From positions 1 to 44,962 of the forward strand of contig NZ_JAAKZX010000065.1 in assembly GCF_011045025.1 (NCBI RefSeq): a stretch of 44,962 nucleotides of DNA, read 5' to 3'. Position numbers and translations under genes: made by a program. The DNA comes from Streptomyces ureilyticus. Lineage in GTDB: Bacteria > Actinomycetota > Actinomycetes > Streptomycetales > Streptomycetaceae. Positions 16,701 through 23,237 of this stretch are shown piece by piece. Numbering within the stretch: position 1 is the first letter of the stretch; each line of letters opens with the position of its first letter. Below the pieces are notes generated by a model. That model did no database searches. It was not told where the DNA came from and saw only the letters and a list, made by a program, of their open reading frames with translations.

Positions 16701-18008
16701 GGCATCTGGATCGACCCGCCGCGCCGCACCACCCCCGACGGCTCGTCCTTCCAGCTCCAGCGCTGGTCCCACACCTTCGAGTACGCGGTGCTGGGCGGCG
16801 AGGGCGACTGGCGCGAGCTCCAACTCCCGCAGGCGGGCCATGAGTTCAACCATCCGCTGACGGCGCGGTTGCGTACGGCCCCAGGCCAGGCAGCGGACGG
16901 CCCCGTACTGCCGAGGCGGACGGCTCTGCTGGCGCTCGAGCCGGAGGGCCGGGTACTGCTCGACGCGCTCAAGCCGCTCGGCTCTCCGCTGGCGCGGGGC
17001 AGTGTGACACCGGCCGACCCGGTACGTGGGGTCGCGGTGCGCATGCATGAGGTATCGGGCCGCCCGGTGCGAGCGCGGGTGCGCGGGCCGCTGCCTTGGA
17101 CGGACGGCTCGCGGGCCGACGTCTTGGAGACCCCGCAGGAGCCGCTGGTCCCGGAGGACGGTGCCCTCGGCGTCGGGCTGACCGGGTTCGAGGTCGCCAC
17201 GGTCCTGGCGACGCCCGGCGACCCGGCAGGCGCGGGCTCCCCCGGCGCGACGCCGGGGCCCGGGATCGCCGCGTACGAACCCGCCCAGCCCGTCCCCACC
17301 CGGTACTGGCTGCACAACTCCGGCCCCGCGCCGCGCGGGAACATGCCCGTGACCGTGTACGCCTCCCCGAGCACGCTCACCGTCGACGGGCGGCGGCCCG
17401 TCACCGCGACCGTGCGGATCGCCTCGGAGCTCACCGACGCACCGGTCTCGGGCGACGTGACCCTGCACGTACCGCCCGGCTGGCTCGCCGAGCCCGCCCG
17501 ACTGCCGTACGCGCTGGGCCCCGGCGGATTCACCCTCGCCGAGGTCACCGTGACGCCCGCCCCCGGCGCCGTACCCGGTCGGCACTGGCTCGCGGCGCGG
17601 CTGTCGTACGGCGGGCAGGTGTACGAGGATGTCGCGGCCCTCGATGTGCCGGGCGAGGGGCGCGAGGGCGAGCCGGACGGGCGTACTGGCCCAACTCTCG
17701 TGTCTTGGTTGGGAGTTGAGCGGGTACGGGTGCGCAAGGGTGAGCGGGCGCGGGTTCCGGTGGGTGTGCGCAACACGACCCGTGGTCCGATCACTGGCAC
17801 CCTGTGGGCCGTTTCCTCGTGGGGCACGTGGCCGGGGGTGGTACCTGGTTGCCAGGGATTCACGGTCCCGCCCGGGGAGCAGGTGGAGTGCGCCATCGAG
17901 GTGGGCGGGCGGGCGGTGCCGCCGGGCTCGTACTGGTTGATGGCGAAAGTCGCCTGGCACGGCAGCGTCGCGTACACCGAAGCCATTCCGCTGGAGGTGA
18001 CGCCGTGA
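13719..18008 (+). CDS. GH38 alpha-mannosidase, large cytoplasmic form
   Basis: A 1429-residue glycoside hydrolase family 38 enzyme (retaining, Zn-dependent), predicted to release alpha-linked mannose. An N-terminal beta domain (about 1-95) precedes the catalytic domain. VSHFHYDPVWWN supplies the zinc ligands H107 and D111, and WQLDAFGHDPQF contains the expected nucleophile D244. YGAHHDAITGSESDQVYIDL (about residues 470-490) gives the mid-domain and late His ligand. The GH38 C-terminal beta-sandwich region follows (about 600-1060). Two NEW3/CARDB-like sandwiches close the protein (about 1195-1300 and 1325-1429), making it longer than typical bacterial GH38 enzymes. No signal peptide is present, so substrates must be imported. 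ATG 13719 follows AGGAG at 13710-13714. The stop overlaps the next gene (GTGA). Confidence 0.93.
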   Translation: MRVTSVESTELFVGTAEQPRQVVAVELSHLPGRTVRLTVEGPGVTGEGEATTAEDGTVRAEIPVATDLPVGDRREITITAADGGQLAYHTSEFTVAEPGWTMFMVSHFHYDPVWWNTQAAYTETWDVADDPASTGLPARTFDSRGQSGMSLVRAHCDLARRDPAYTFVLAEVDYLKPYWDAFPEERAFLRELIRTGRVEIMGGTYNEPNTNLTGAEATVRNAVYGDGFQRAVMGASPETAWQLDAFGHDPQFPGLMADAGLSSSSWARGPFHQWGPTLSVFGEEPRDPNRMQFPAEFSWIAPSGRGLLTAYMVNHYGAGWAIDNAPTLPRAEQAAYKLFKGLKQVALTRNVLVPVGGDYAPPCRWVMDIHRDWNARYVWPRFVSAIPRDFFAAVRAQLDEEGRKASPQTRDMNPVYTGKDVSYIDTKQAQRYGETLLADAEAWATLASMVTGHPYPDAALDKAWRQLIYGAHHDAITGSESDQVYIDLLTGWRELYDLAGTVHADATDALAGRVAQLPGGAPDLVVFNSATRERRDVLTVADPGLVPLDDTGLPLPAVRDDDGQLRVVVPQVPGMGLRALPLAEGTVPGWTPGESTTIRNEFYEVTVDPARGGGVSRLRAMAEGGRDLLSAGDIGNELVVQEEYPRHPRFGEGPWHLTPTGTTVARSGEVTADVRVEHSPAGSRVTVTADLGLFRYTQRLCLWKGVARLDVSTTIDGYDGADRLIRVRWPSDVRGGLPVHEVADAVIGRGFGFVDVDSEQFPWTLDNPANTWFGLGSTARTELRDDAGALLGHRSIGVAELIYASWEEAGELGAPLAAALVRAGVTATSTIADGPRYGDLEVDSNLPDIRIAVGAPERNAVVAEALGWDPAAGRELRRQLAEQGVAAVWVAPRAGLREEWIPGADLRDLERLPLLVVAGARPEDDAKAVAELVADLEDATVRATAAGGGEALPPGDDWDGRSFAVLNRGTPGCVVTSSGDLYMSLMRSCTGWPSGIWIDPPRRTTPDGSSFQLQRWSHTFEYAVLGGEGDWRELQLPQAGHEFNHPLTARLRTAPGQAADGPVLPRRTALLALEPEGRVLLDALKPLGSPLARGSVTPADPVRGVAVRMHEVSGRPVRARVRGPLPWTDGSRADVLETPQEPLVPEDGALGVGLTGFEVATVLATPGDPAGAGSPGATPGPGIAAYEPAQPVPTRYWLHNSGPAPRGNMPVTVYASPSTLTVDGRRPVTATVRIASELTDAPVSGDVTLHVPPGWLAEPARLPYALGPGGFTLAEVTVTPAPGAVPGRHWLAARLSYGGQVYEDVAALDVPGEGREGEPDGRTGPTLVSWLGVERVRVRKGERARVPVGVRNTTRGPITGTLWAVSSWGTWPGVVPGCQGFTVPPGEQVECAIEVGGRAVPPGSYWLMAKVAWHGSVAYTEAIPLEVTP

Positions 18009-18655
18009 CGCACGTGCGCCCGCCCGACGGTGCCGCCGCCATGGTGCACGGCGAAACCCTCGCCGGGGAACGGGTGGACGCGCTACTGGAAGCCGTACCG
18101 GCACGGGATCGGGAGACACGTCCCGAGGCTCTGGCACGCGCTGAGAGGCAGCGCCGCCGATGGGCCACCCAAATCGTCGTAGCCGACGAACTGGCCCACC
18201 GCGCCTGCGCCGAGCGCGGACTCACTCCCCCTGCCCGGGCGGAGCCCCACGCGCTCGCCGTGGAAGAGGCCGACGTCGCCGACCTCGGAAGCATCGTCGC
18301 GGTCGTACTCGCCTACTCCCCCGCCGCCCGAGCCCTGCTGACCCACCTCACGGACGAGCAGGACCTCCCCGAAGCAGCCGTACAGGACTACTACGACCGC
18401 AACCGGGACCGCTTCCTCACCCAGGACGCCCTGCGGCGAGGAGTCGACCCCTTCGGCGGCTTCGGCGGCGCGGCACCGGTGGACTTCCTGCCGTACGCGG
18501 ACGTACGGGAGGGCATCGCCCAAGGGCTGCGGCAGGCGGCGGGCCGCCGCGCCTTCTTCACCTGGCTGGACCGGGCCCGCGCCGGCGTCGTGTACGCCGT
18601 CGGCCACGAACACCCGGGCGACCCCTCGCACCCGGACCACGAGCACAGGCACTGA
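18005..18655 (+). CDS. PpiC/SurA-like helical protein with histidine-rich tail
   Basis: A 216-residue protein I do not recognise as a named enzyme. It is mostly helical and acidic/basic, with LPEAAVQDYYDRNRDRF (about residues 121-137). That motif resembles the helix preceding the parvulin domain of SurA/PrsA-type peptidyl-prolyl isomerases, but the parvulin catalytic domain itself is missing and there is no signal peptide. The C-terminus is GHEHPGDPSHPDHEHRH, with six His in 17 residues, suggesting metal binding. GTG 18005 overlaps the mannosidase stop by 4 bases, so it is translationally coupled to a Zn enzyme. A role in folding or metallating the mannosidase is attractive but purely inferred. 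It could also be a family of unknown function with chance similarity. Confidence 0.75.
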   Translation: MTHVRPPDGAAAMVHGETLAGERVDALLEAVPARDRETRPEALARAERQRRRWATQIVVADELAHRACAERGLTPPARAEPHALAVEEADVADLGSIVAVVLAYSPAARALLTHLTDEQDLPEAAVQDYYDRNRDRFLTQDALRRGVDPFGGFGGAAPVDFLPYADVREGIAQGLRQAAGRRAFFTWLDRARAGVVYAVGHEHPGDPSHPDHEHRH

Positions 18656-18684
18656 CGGGCACTGACGGGCACCGACGGGCACTT
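18648..18684 (+). repeat. 10-bp tandem repeat at the end of the accessory gene
   Basis: GGCACTGACG occurs at 18648-18657 and 18658-18667, then GGCACCGACG at 18668-18677 and a partial unit to 18684. The TGA stop of the preceding gene lies in the first unit. Its function is unknown; it may be a simple slippage product. Confidence 0.75.
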
Positions 18685-18786
18685 GCCCGAGACCCGACGC
18701 CCGGCACCCGCCCGATGTCCGCCCGTCCCCGACCCCGACCCGGAACCCAAAAGCAACACAGCAGCCCATTGACCTCCGATGAATTT

Positions 18787-18833
18787 TGGTCCACATTTTC
18801 ATCAATCGGAGTCCAAGTTGGTGAATTGAACCA
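18787..18833 (+). promoter_or_regulatory. TGGT-N7-ACCA operator pair before the sugar ABC operon
   Basis: The main site TGGTGAATTGAACCA is at 18819-18833, with perfect TGGT/ACCA arms. A half-conserved element beginning TGGT at 18787 (TGGTCCACATTTTCA) starts exactly 32 bp upstream. The region is AT-rich and holds a possible -35 TTGACC (18769-18774) with a poor -10 near 18793-18798. That would place the main site just downstream of the start of transcription, fitting repression. The binding-protein ATG follows at 18871. Confidence 0.62.
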
Positions 18834-18870
18834 GCACATCCCCAGATACCTGGTCGCAGGAGGGCATCCC

Positions 18871-20238
18871 ATGCGTGCGAGAAGACTGACCGGATCCGTG
18901 GCCGCAATCGTCGTACTGTCCCTGACGGCCGCCGGCTGCGGCCTCGGCGGCTCGGACGGCGGCGAGGCCACCGCCGGCGGCTGCAAGGTCGACGAGGGCA
19001 ATGTCGGCTCGGGGGAGCTCACCGGCGACGTCAAGGGCGACATCACCTTCCAGACGACCAACGTGAAGAAGGACTTCGGGGACTACTTCAACGGCGTCAT
19101 CAAGGCCTTCGAGAAGGCCAACCCGGACACGAAGATCAAGTGGATCGACGACCCGGGCGACGCCACCTTCACCCAGCGGCTGGTCGCCGACGCGCAGGGC
19201 TGCACCCTGCCGGACGTGGTGAACGTCAACGTCAACACGGCGATCGCGCTGACGAAGAACGGCTATCTGCTCAACCTGGACGAGAAGGCGCCGGACGCGG
19301 GCAAGCCGTTCACGGACGCGATGTGGAAGTCCACCACGTACGCGGACGCCGAGGGCAAGAAGGTGCACAGCGTGCTGCCCTGGTACTCCGGCGGCATTCT
19401 GCAGACCTTCAACACCGAGCTGATGGAGAAGGCGGGCCTGGACCCGGCCAAGCCCGCGACCACGGTCCTCGGTCTGTTCGCCGACGCCGAGAAGGTCGCC
19501 AAGGCCTCCGACGGCGACTACTACGCCTTCCTCGCCAACCCGCAGCACCGCATCCCCGCCGACTGGCAGCAGATGGGCATCGAGGTGAAGTCGGCCGACG
19601 GCAAGAAGTTCACCTTCGCCGACGACCCGAAGACCGTGCAGTGGGTCGAGGCCATGACCAGCCTCTACAAGGCCGGCGGGATGCCCAGGGACTCCCTCTC
19701 CTCCACCCAGGACCCGGCCAACGTCTACGGCCAGGGCAAGCTGGTCTACGGCCCCACCAACCCCAACTTCCTGCGCTTCATCCAGCAGAACAACCCGACC
19801 GTCTACGAGAAGACCGGCGTCGCCCCCTTCATGCTGGACGCACTCGGCCACACCGTCGGCGCCCCGCAGTACGTCGGTGTCGCGTCCACCAGCAAGAACG
19901 CCTCGACCGCGCTGGCCTTCGCACAGTTCCTGACGAACGCGCAGAACCAGCTCGAGTGGGCGAAGGACCCGAACGTCGTCATCTTCCCCTCCACCACCGA
20001 GTCGTTGAAGGACCCCTTCTTCCAGAAGGTCGAGGGCACCGACCCCTTCGCGGAGGCCCGGAAGATCGTCGCCAAGGACCGCGAGACCGCCACGGCCGAC
20101 GAAATCGCCCTCACGCCCGGCGAGTTGAACGCCGTCGTCGCCCAGATACAGCTGGCGATGCAGGGCAAGAAGAGCGCCCAGGACGCCCTCGACGAGGCTC
20201 AGTCCAAGGCCAACGAGCTGATCGAGCAGGGCAGCTGA
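18871..20238 (+). CDS. Sugar ABC transporter substrate-binding lipoprotein
   Basis: A 455-residue extracellular solute-binding protein (family 1, MalE/UgpB fold) tethered to the outer face of the membrane. The signal MRARRLTGSVAAIVVLSLTA ends in a lipobox LTAAGC, with the lipidated Cys at residue 23. Body motifs include GDITFQTTNVKKDFGDYFNG, FEKANPDTKIKWIDDPGDATFTQRL, VLPWYSGGILQTFNTELMEKAG and GVASTSKNASTALAFAQFL. This is the first gene of an importer operon. The 3-base gap to the permease at 20242 implies co-transcription. ATG 18871 follows AGGAGG at 18858-18863. The ligand is probably a mannose- or HexNAc-containing oligosaccharide, judged from neighbours rather than from binding residues. 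Confidence 0.93.
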   Translation: MRARRLTGSVAAIVVLSLTAAGCGLGGSDGGEATAGGCKVDEGNVGSGELTGDVKGDITFQTTNVKKDFGDYFNGVIKAFEKANPDTKIKWIDDPGDATFTQRLVADAQGCTLPDVVNVNVNTAIALTKNGYLLNLDEKAPDAGKPFTDAMWKSTTYADAEGKKVHSVLPWYSGGILQTFNTELMEKAGLDPAKPATTVLGLFADAEKVAKASDGDYYAFLANPQHRIPADWQQMGIEVKSADGKKFTFADDPKTVQWVEAMTSLYKAGGMPRDSLSSTQDPANVYGQGKLVYGPTNPNFLRFIQQNNPTVYEKTGVAPFMLDALGHTVGAPQYVGVASTSKNASTALAFAQFLTNAQNQLEWAKDPNVVIFPSTTESLKDPFFQKVEGTDPFAEARKIVAKDRETATADEIALTPGELNAVVAQIQLAMQGKKSAQDALDEAQSKANELIEQGS

Positions 20239-20241
20239 CCC

Positions 20242-21288
20242 ATGGCCGTACGCCCCCTGCGCATTCTCGACAAGGCGCCCGCCCCCACCTCCCCGGGGGC
20301 GGGCGCCCCGCGCCCCGGCGCTTCCCCCGCGCCACCTCCGCCGGGGCCGCTGCGCCGTGTCCTCCGCTCCGTGACGCCCGGCCCGGCACCGGACGCGGGG
20401 GGCGCGGCGCTCTACCGCAAGTGGTGGCTGCCCTGGCTGTGGATGGCTCCGGCCGTCGTCGGCGTCACGGTCTTCGGAGTGTGGCCGTTCCTCAACACGC
20501 TCATCCTGTCCTTCACCGACGCCAAACCCCTCGGCGGCGCCGCGGGCTTCGTGGGCCTGGACAACTACACCCGGATGTTCGGCGACTCGGACTTCTGGCT
20601 CGCCACCCGCAACAGCCTGCTGTATGCGGTGATCGTCGTCCCCCTGATGGTGCTGCTGCCGCTGGTGCTGGCCGTGCTGGTCGAGAAGAACCTGCCCGGC
20701 ATCGGCTTCTTCCGCTCCGCCTTCTACACCCCCGTCCTCGCCTCCAGCGTGGTCGTCGGCCTGAGCTGGCAGTGGCTGCTGAGCGACCAGGGCCTGGTCA
20801 ACACCTGGCTGCAGAAAGGCCACTTGATCAAGGAGGCCATCCCCTTCCTGTCCGACTCGTGGCTGATCCTGCTGTCGGCGATGGGCCTGACGCTGTGGAA
20901 GGGCCTCGGCTGGTACATGATCTTCTACCTGGCCGCGCTCGGGAACGTCCCGAAGGAACTGCACGAAGCCGCCGCCGTGGACGGCGCGGGCTCCATCCGC
21001 CGCTTCTGGCACATCACCATGCCCGGCGTCCGTACGTCGATGATGCTGGTCGGCACACTCACCGGCATCGGCTCACTGCGGATCTTCACCGAGATCTACA
21101 TGCTCGGCGGCTCCACCGGCGGCCCCGGCGGCGCCGACCGCACCCTCCCCTTCTACATCCGCGACGTCGGCCTCGACCCCCTCACCGGCAACGCCGGCTA
21201 CGGCGCCGCCGTCTCCGTAGCCCTCTTCGCCCTCACCCTTGGCCTCACCCTGCTCGCCCAGCGCCTGACAAAGGAGGACGAGGCATGA
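20242..21288 (+). CDS. Sugar ABC transporter permease (MalF type)
   Basis: A 348-residue inner-membrane permease. A proline-rich cytoplasmic N-terminus (about 1-55: APTSPGAGAPRPGASPAPPP) precedes six predicted membrane spans. The coupling EAA loop is seen as KELHEAAAVDGAGSIRRFWHITMPG (about residues 236-260). It pairs with the MalG-type permease that overlaps it by 4 bases (ATGA). ATG 20242 lies 4 bases after the binding-protein stop. No ATPase is encoded nearby; in Streptomyces such importers share the multi-use ATPase MsiK, which is the likely partner. Confidence 0.94.
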   Translation: MAVRPLRILDKAPAPTSPGAGAPRPGASPAPPPPGPLRRVLRSVTPGPAPDAGGAALYRKWWLPWLWMAPAVVGVTVFGVWPFLNTLILSFTDAKPLGGAAGFVGLDNYTRMFGDSDFWLATRNSLLYAVIVVPLMVLLPLVLAVLVEKNLPGIGFFRSAFYTPVLASSVVVGLSWQWLLSDQGLVNTWLQKGHLIKEAIPFLSDSWLILLSAMGLTLWKGLGWYMIFYLAALGNVPKELHEAAAVDGAGSIRRFWHITMPGVRTSMMLVGTLTGIGSLRIFTEIYMLGGSTGGPGGADRTLPFYIRDVGLDPLTGNAGYGAAVSVALFALTLGLTLLAQRLTKEDEA

Positions 21289-22169
21289 CGACAACGACAG
21301 CCGTCGTGAAACGCCGCCGCCTGATGCCCCGCTGGCGGGACTACGGCCGTTCCCGCGAACTGATCGTCCGCTACCTGCTGTTGCTGTTCGTCCTGGGCAT
21401 CACCGTCGGACCACTGCTGTGGCAACTGCTGTCGTCCCTCAAGGGCGCGGGCGAGGACGTCTTCGGCGCGGGCGCCTCCCTCTTCCCCCAGGACCCGTCC
21501 CTGCGGGCCTACCGCCAGGTCTTCGACCAGGTCCCGGTGTGGACGTACATCAGGAACAGCTTCTTCGTCGCCGTCATCTCCATCACCAGCCAGCTCGTCT
21601 TCTCCACCATGGCCGGCTACATGCTCTCCAAGCCCGCCTGGAAGGGCCGCAAGCTGGTGTGGGTGCTGCTGATGGCGTCCATGATGTTCCCCTTCGAGTC
21701 GATCATGGTGTCGCTGTTCCTCAGCATCCGCGACCTGGGCCTGGTCGACAACCTCGTCGGCGTCTGGCTGCCCGGCTTCGTCGCCGCCATCAACGTCCTC
21801 ATCATGCGCGCGGCGTTCCTCGCCGTCCCGCGCGAGATCGAGGACGCGGCGATGCTGGACGGTGCGGGCGAGTGGAAGCGGTTCCGCCATCTGTATCTGC
21901 CGTCCGCGTACGGGGCGATCCTCGTCGTCACCATCAACACCTTCATCAGCGCCTGGGACGACTTCCTCTGGCCCCTGATCGTGCTCCGCTCGGAGGACCA
22001 CTTCACGCTGACGCTGGGTCTGGCGCGGCTGTCGTCCTCGTCGTTCGGGTACGACCAGCGGATGGTGATGGCGGGTTCGGTGATCTCGGTGATTCCGGTG
22101 CTGATTCTGTTTGTGATCACGCAGCGGTGGTTCTATCGGGGGGTTTCTTCGGGGGCCGTGAAGATCTGA
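21285..22169 (+). CDS. Sugar ABC transporter permease (MalG type)
   Basis: A 294-residue inner-membrane permease with six predicted spans (first LIVRYLLLLFVLGITVGPLL) and the EAA coupling loop REIEDAAMLDGAGEWKRFRH near residue 185. The ATG at 21285 overlaps the stop of the first permease gene in ATGA, with AAGGAGG upstream. It completes the importer membrane complex and is the last gene of the operon, converging on the LysR gene after 7 bases. Its C-terminus VITQRWFYRGVSSGAVKI is typical of the family. Confidence 0.94.
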   Translation: MTTTTAVVKRRRLMPRWRDYGRSRELIVRYLLLLFVLGITVGPLLWQLLSSLKGAGEDVFGAGASLFPQDPSLRAYRQVFDQVPVWTYIRNSFFVAVISITSQLVFSTMAGYMLSKPAWKGRKLVWVLLMASMMFPFESIMVSLFLSIRDLGLVDNLVGVWLPGFVAAINVLIMRAAFLAVPREIEDAAMLDGAGEWKRFRHLYLPSAYGAILVVTINTFISAWDDFLWPLIVLRSEDHFTLTLGLARLSSSSFGYDQRMVMAGSVISVIPVLILFVITQRWFYRGVSSGAVKI

Positions 22170-22176
22170 CGGTGCC

Positions 22177-23112
22177 TTACGAGGCTTGGGCCCAGGCGGG
22201 CTTCCACACTTCGGTGCCGGGATGGCCGGGGCGGGCCGAGACGAGGTGGTCGCGGAGTACGGCGAGGGCGGGGTGGGAGTTGTCGGCGTGCCAGAGCAGT
22301 GAGTGCGGGTAGACCGGGGTCGGATCCTGCAGAGGGATACGCCGCAGGTCGTAGCCGGAGGGCCAGACCAGCGGGGTCCGTTCGCTGAGAAAGGTCGCCA
22401 GCGTCGACGATGCGGCGATCGTGTCGAGCAGGCCTTCCACGCCGAAGTTGGGGCCGGTCACCTCGACGGTGAAGCCGAAGGTGGCCGCGAGTTCGTCGTA
22501 GTACGCCGACCACTCCGTGCCGGGAGAGTTGCCGGGCATCCAGATCCGGCAGCCGGCGAGTTGCGCGGGGGTGACCGTCTGCGCCCCGGCGAGTTCGTGG
22601 GCGGGGCTGGTGACCAGTTGGAGAGGTTCGTCCAGGATCGGGATGGCCTCGATGCCGTCGGGGAGCCGACGGCCGGGCATGACCACGGCGCGGAAGGTCG
22701 CGTCGATCGTGCCGGAGTGGACGGCGTCGATGGCCCGGTCCGCGTCGAACAGGGTGACCACGTCCAGCTCGATGTCGGGATACGCGCGGTGGAAGTCGCG
22801 GACCAGGCCGCCCGTCGCGGTGCGGCGCCCGACCACGTCGACGCGCAATGCCCGGCCGCCGGGCCGTACGGAGGCGGCCGCCCGCTCCGCGGCCTGGAGG
22901 AGCGCACGGGCGTGGGGCAGGAAGGCCTGCCCGTCGATGGTGAGTTCGGCGCCGCGTGCCGTGCGCGTGAACAGCCGCACGCCGAGATCCGCCTCGAGCG
23001 TCGCGACGCGCTTGGAGACGGCCTGCTGAGTGAGCGCGAGGTCGGCGGCGGCCTTCTGGAACTGACCCGCGTCCACGGCGGCGACGAAGGTACGCACGGC
23101 GTTGAGATCCAT
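22177..23112 (-). CDS. LysR-family transcriptional regulator
   Basis: A 311-residue LysR-type regulator. The winged HTH is at the N-terminus (MDLNAVRTFVAAVDAGQFQKAAADLALTQQAVSKRVATLE). A linker helix and an effector-binding domain follow, including ALRVDVVGRRTATGGLVRDF and ELDVVTLFDADRAID. ATG 23112 gives the canonical MDL start and has AGGGTGG upstream; longer starts up to 23184 add unstructured residues. It is divergent from the DNA polymerase gene at 23238, only 125 bp away. LysR proteins often control the divergent gene, yet a polymerase would be an unusual target. The ligand is unknown. Confidence 0.92.
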   Translation of the reverse strand: MDLNAVRTFVAAVDAGQFQKAAADLALTQQAVSKRVATLEADLGVRLFTRTARGAELTIDGQAFLPHARALLQAAERAAASVRPGGRALRVDVVGRRTATGGLVRDFHRAYPDIELDVVTLFDADRAIDAVHSGTIDATFRAVVMPGRRLPDGIEAIPILDEPLQLVTSPAHELAGAQTVTPAQLAGCRIWMPGNSPGTEWSAYYDELAATFGFTVEVTGPNFGVEGLLDTIAASSTLATFLSERTPLVWPSGYDLRRIPLQDPTPVYPHSLLWHADNSHPALAVLRDHLVSARPGHPGTEVWKPAWAQAS

Positions 23113-23205
23113 GCCCGCCACCCTAGCCATACAACGTCTGGTTGAGTGACGGCGGTTCGTTGGTTGTTTGATCTGCGGATTCACCGCTCGCTTTGATACC
23201 CCGAG

Positions 23206-23220
23206 TCAACGTGTCGTTGA
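23206..23220. promoter_or_regulatory. Small inverted repeat upstream of the polymerase gene
   Basis: TCAACG-TGT-CGTTGA is a perfect 6+6 bp inverted repeat lying just upstream of the polymerase ribosome binding site (GGAGG, 23223-23227). It may be an operator for the divergent LysR protein or an RNA stem next to the ribosome site. I do not see a canonical actinobacterial LexA box in this region. Confidence 0.35.
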
Positions 23221-23237
23221 GCGGAGGCCACTCGCCC

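Noticed and set aside
14511..18137. A 1208-codon open frame antisense to the alpha-mannosidase gene
   Set aside because: It is a GC-bias shadow. The forward frame has GH38 catalytic motifs, an AGGAG ribosome site and operonic coupling; the antisense product is Arg/Gly/Pro/Val-rich without any fold signature.
18802..21012. A 736-codon reverse frame opposite the ABC transporter genes
   Set aside because: Gly/Val/Leu/Asp-rich shadow. The forward genes have a lipobox, EAA loops and correct coupling.
23113..23237. LexA (SOS) box upstream of the polymerase gene
   Set aside because: No GAAC-N4-GTTC-type palindrome is present; only the small TCAACG/CGTTGA repeat.
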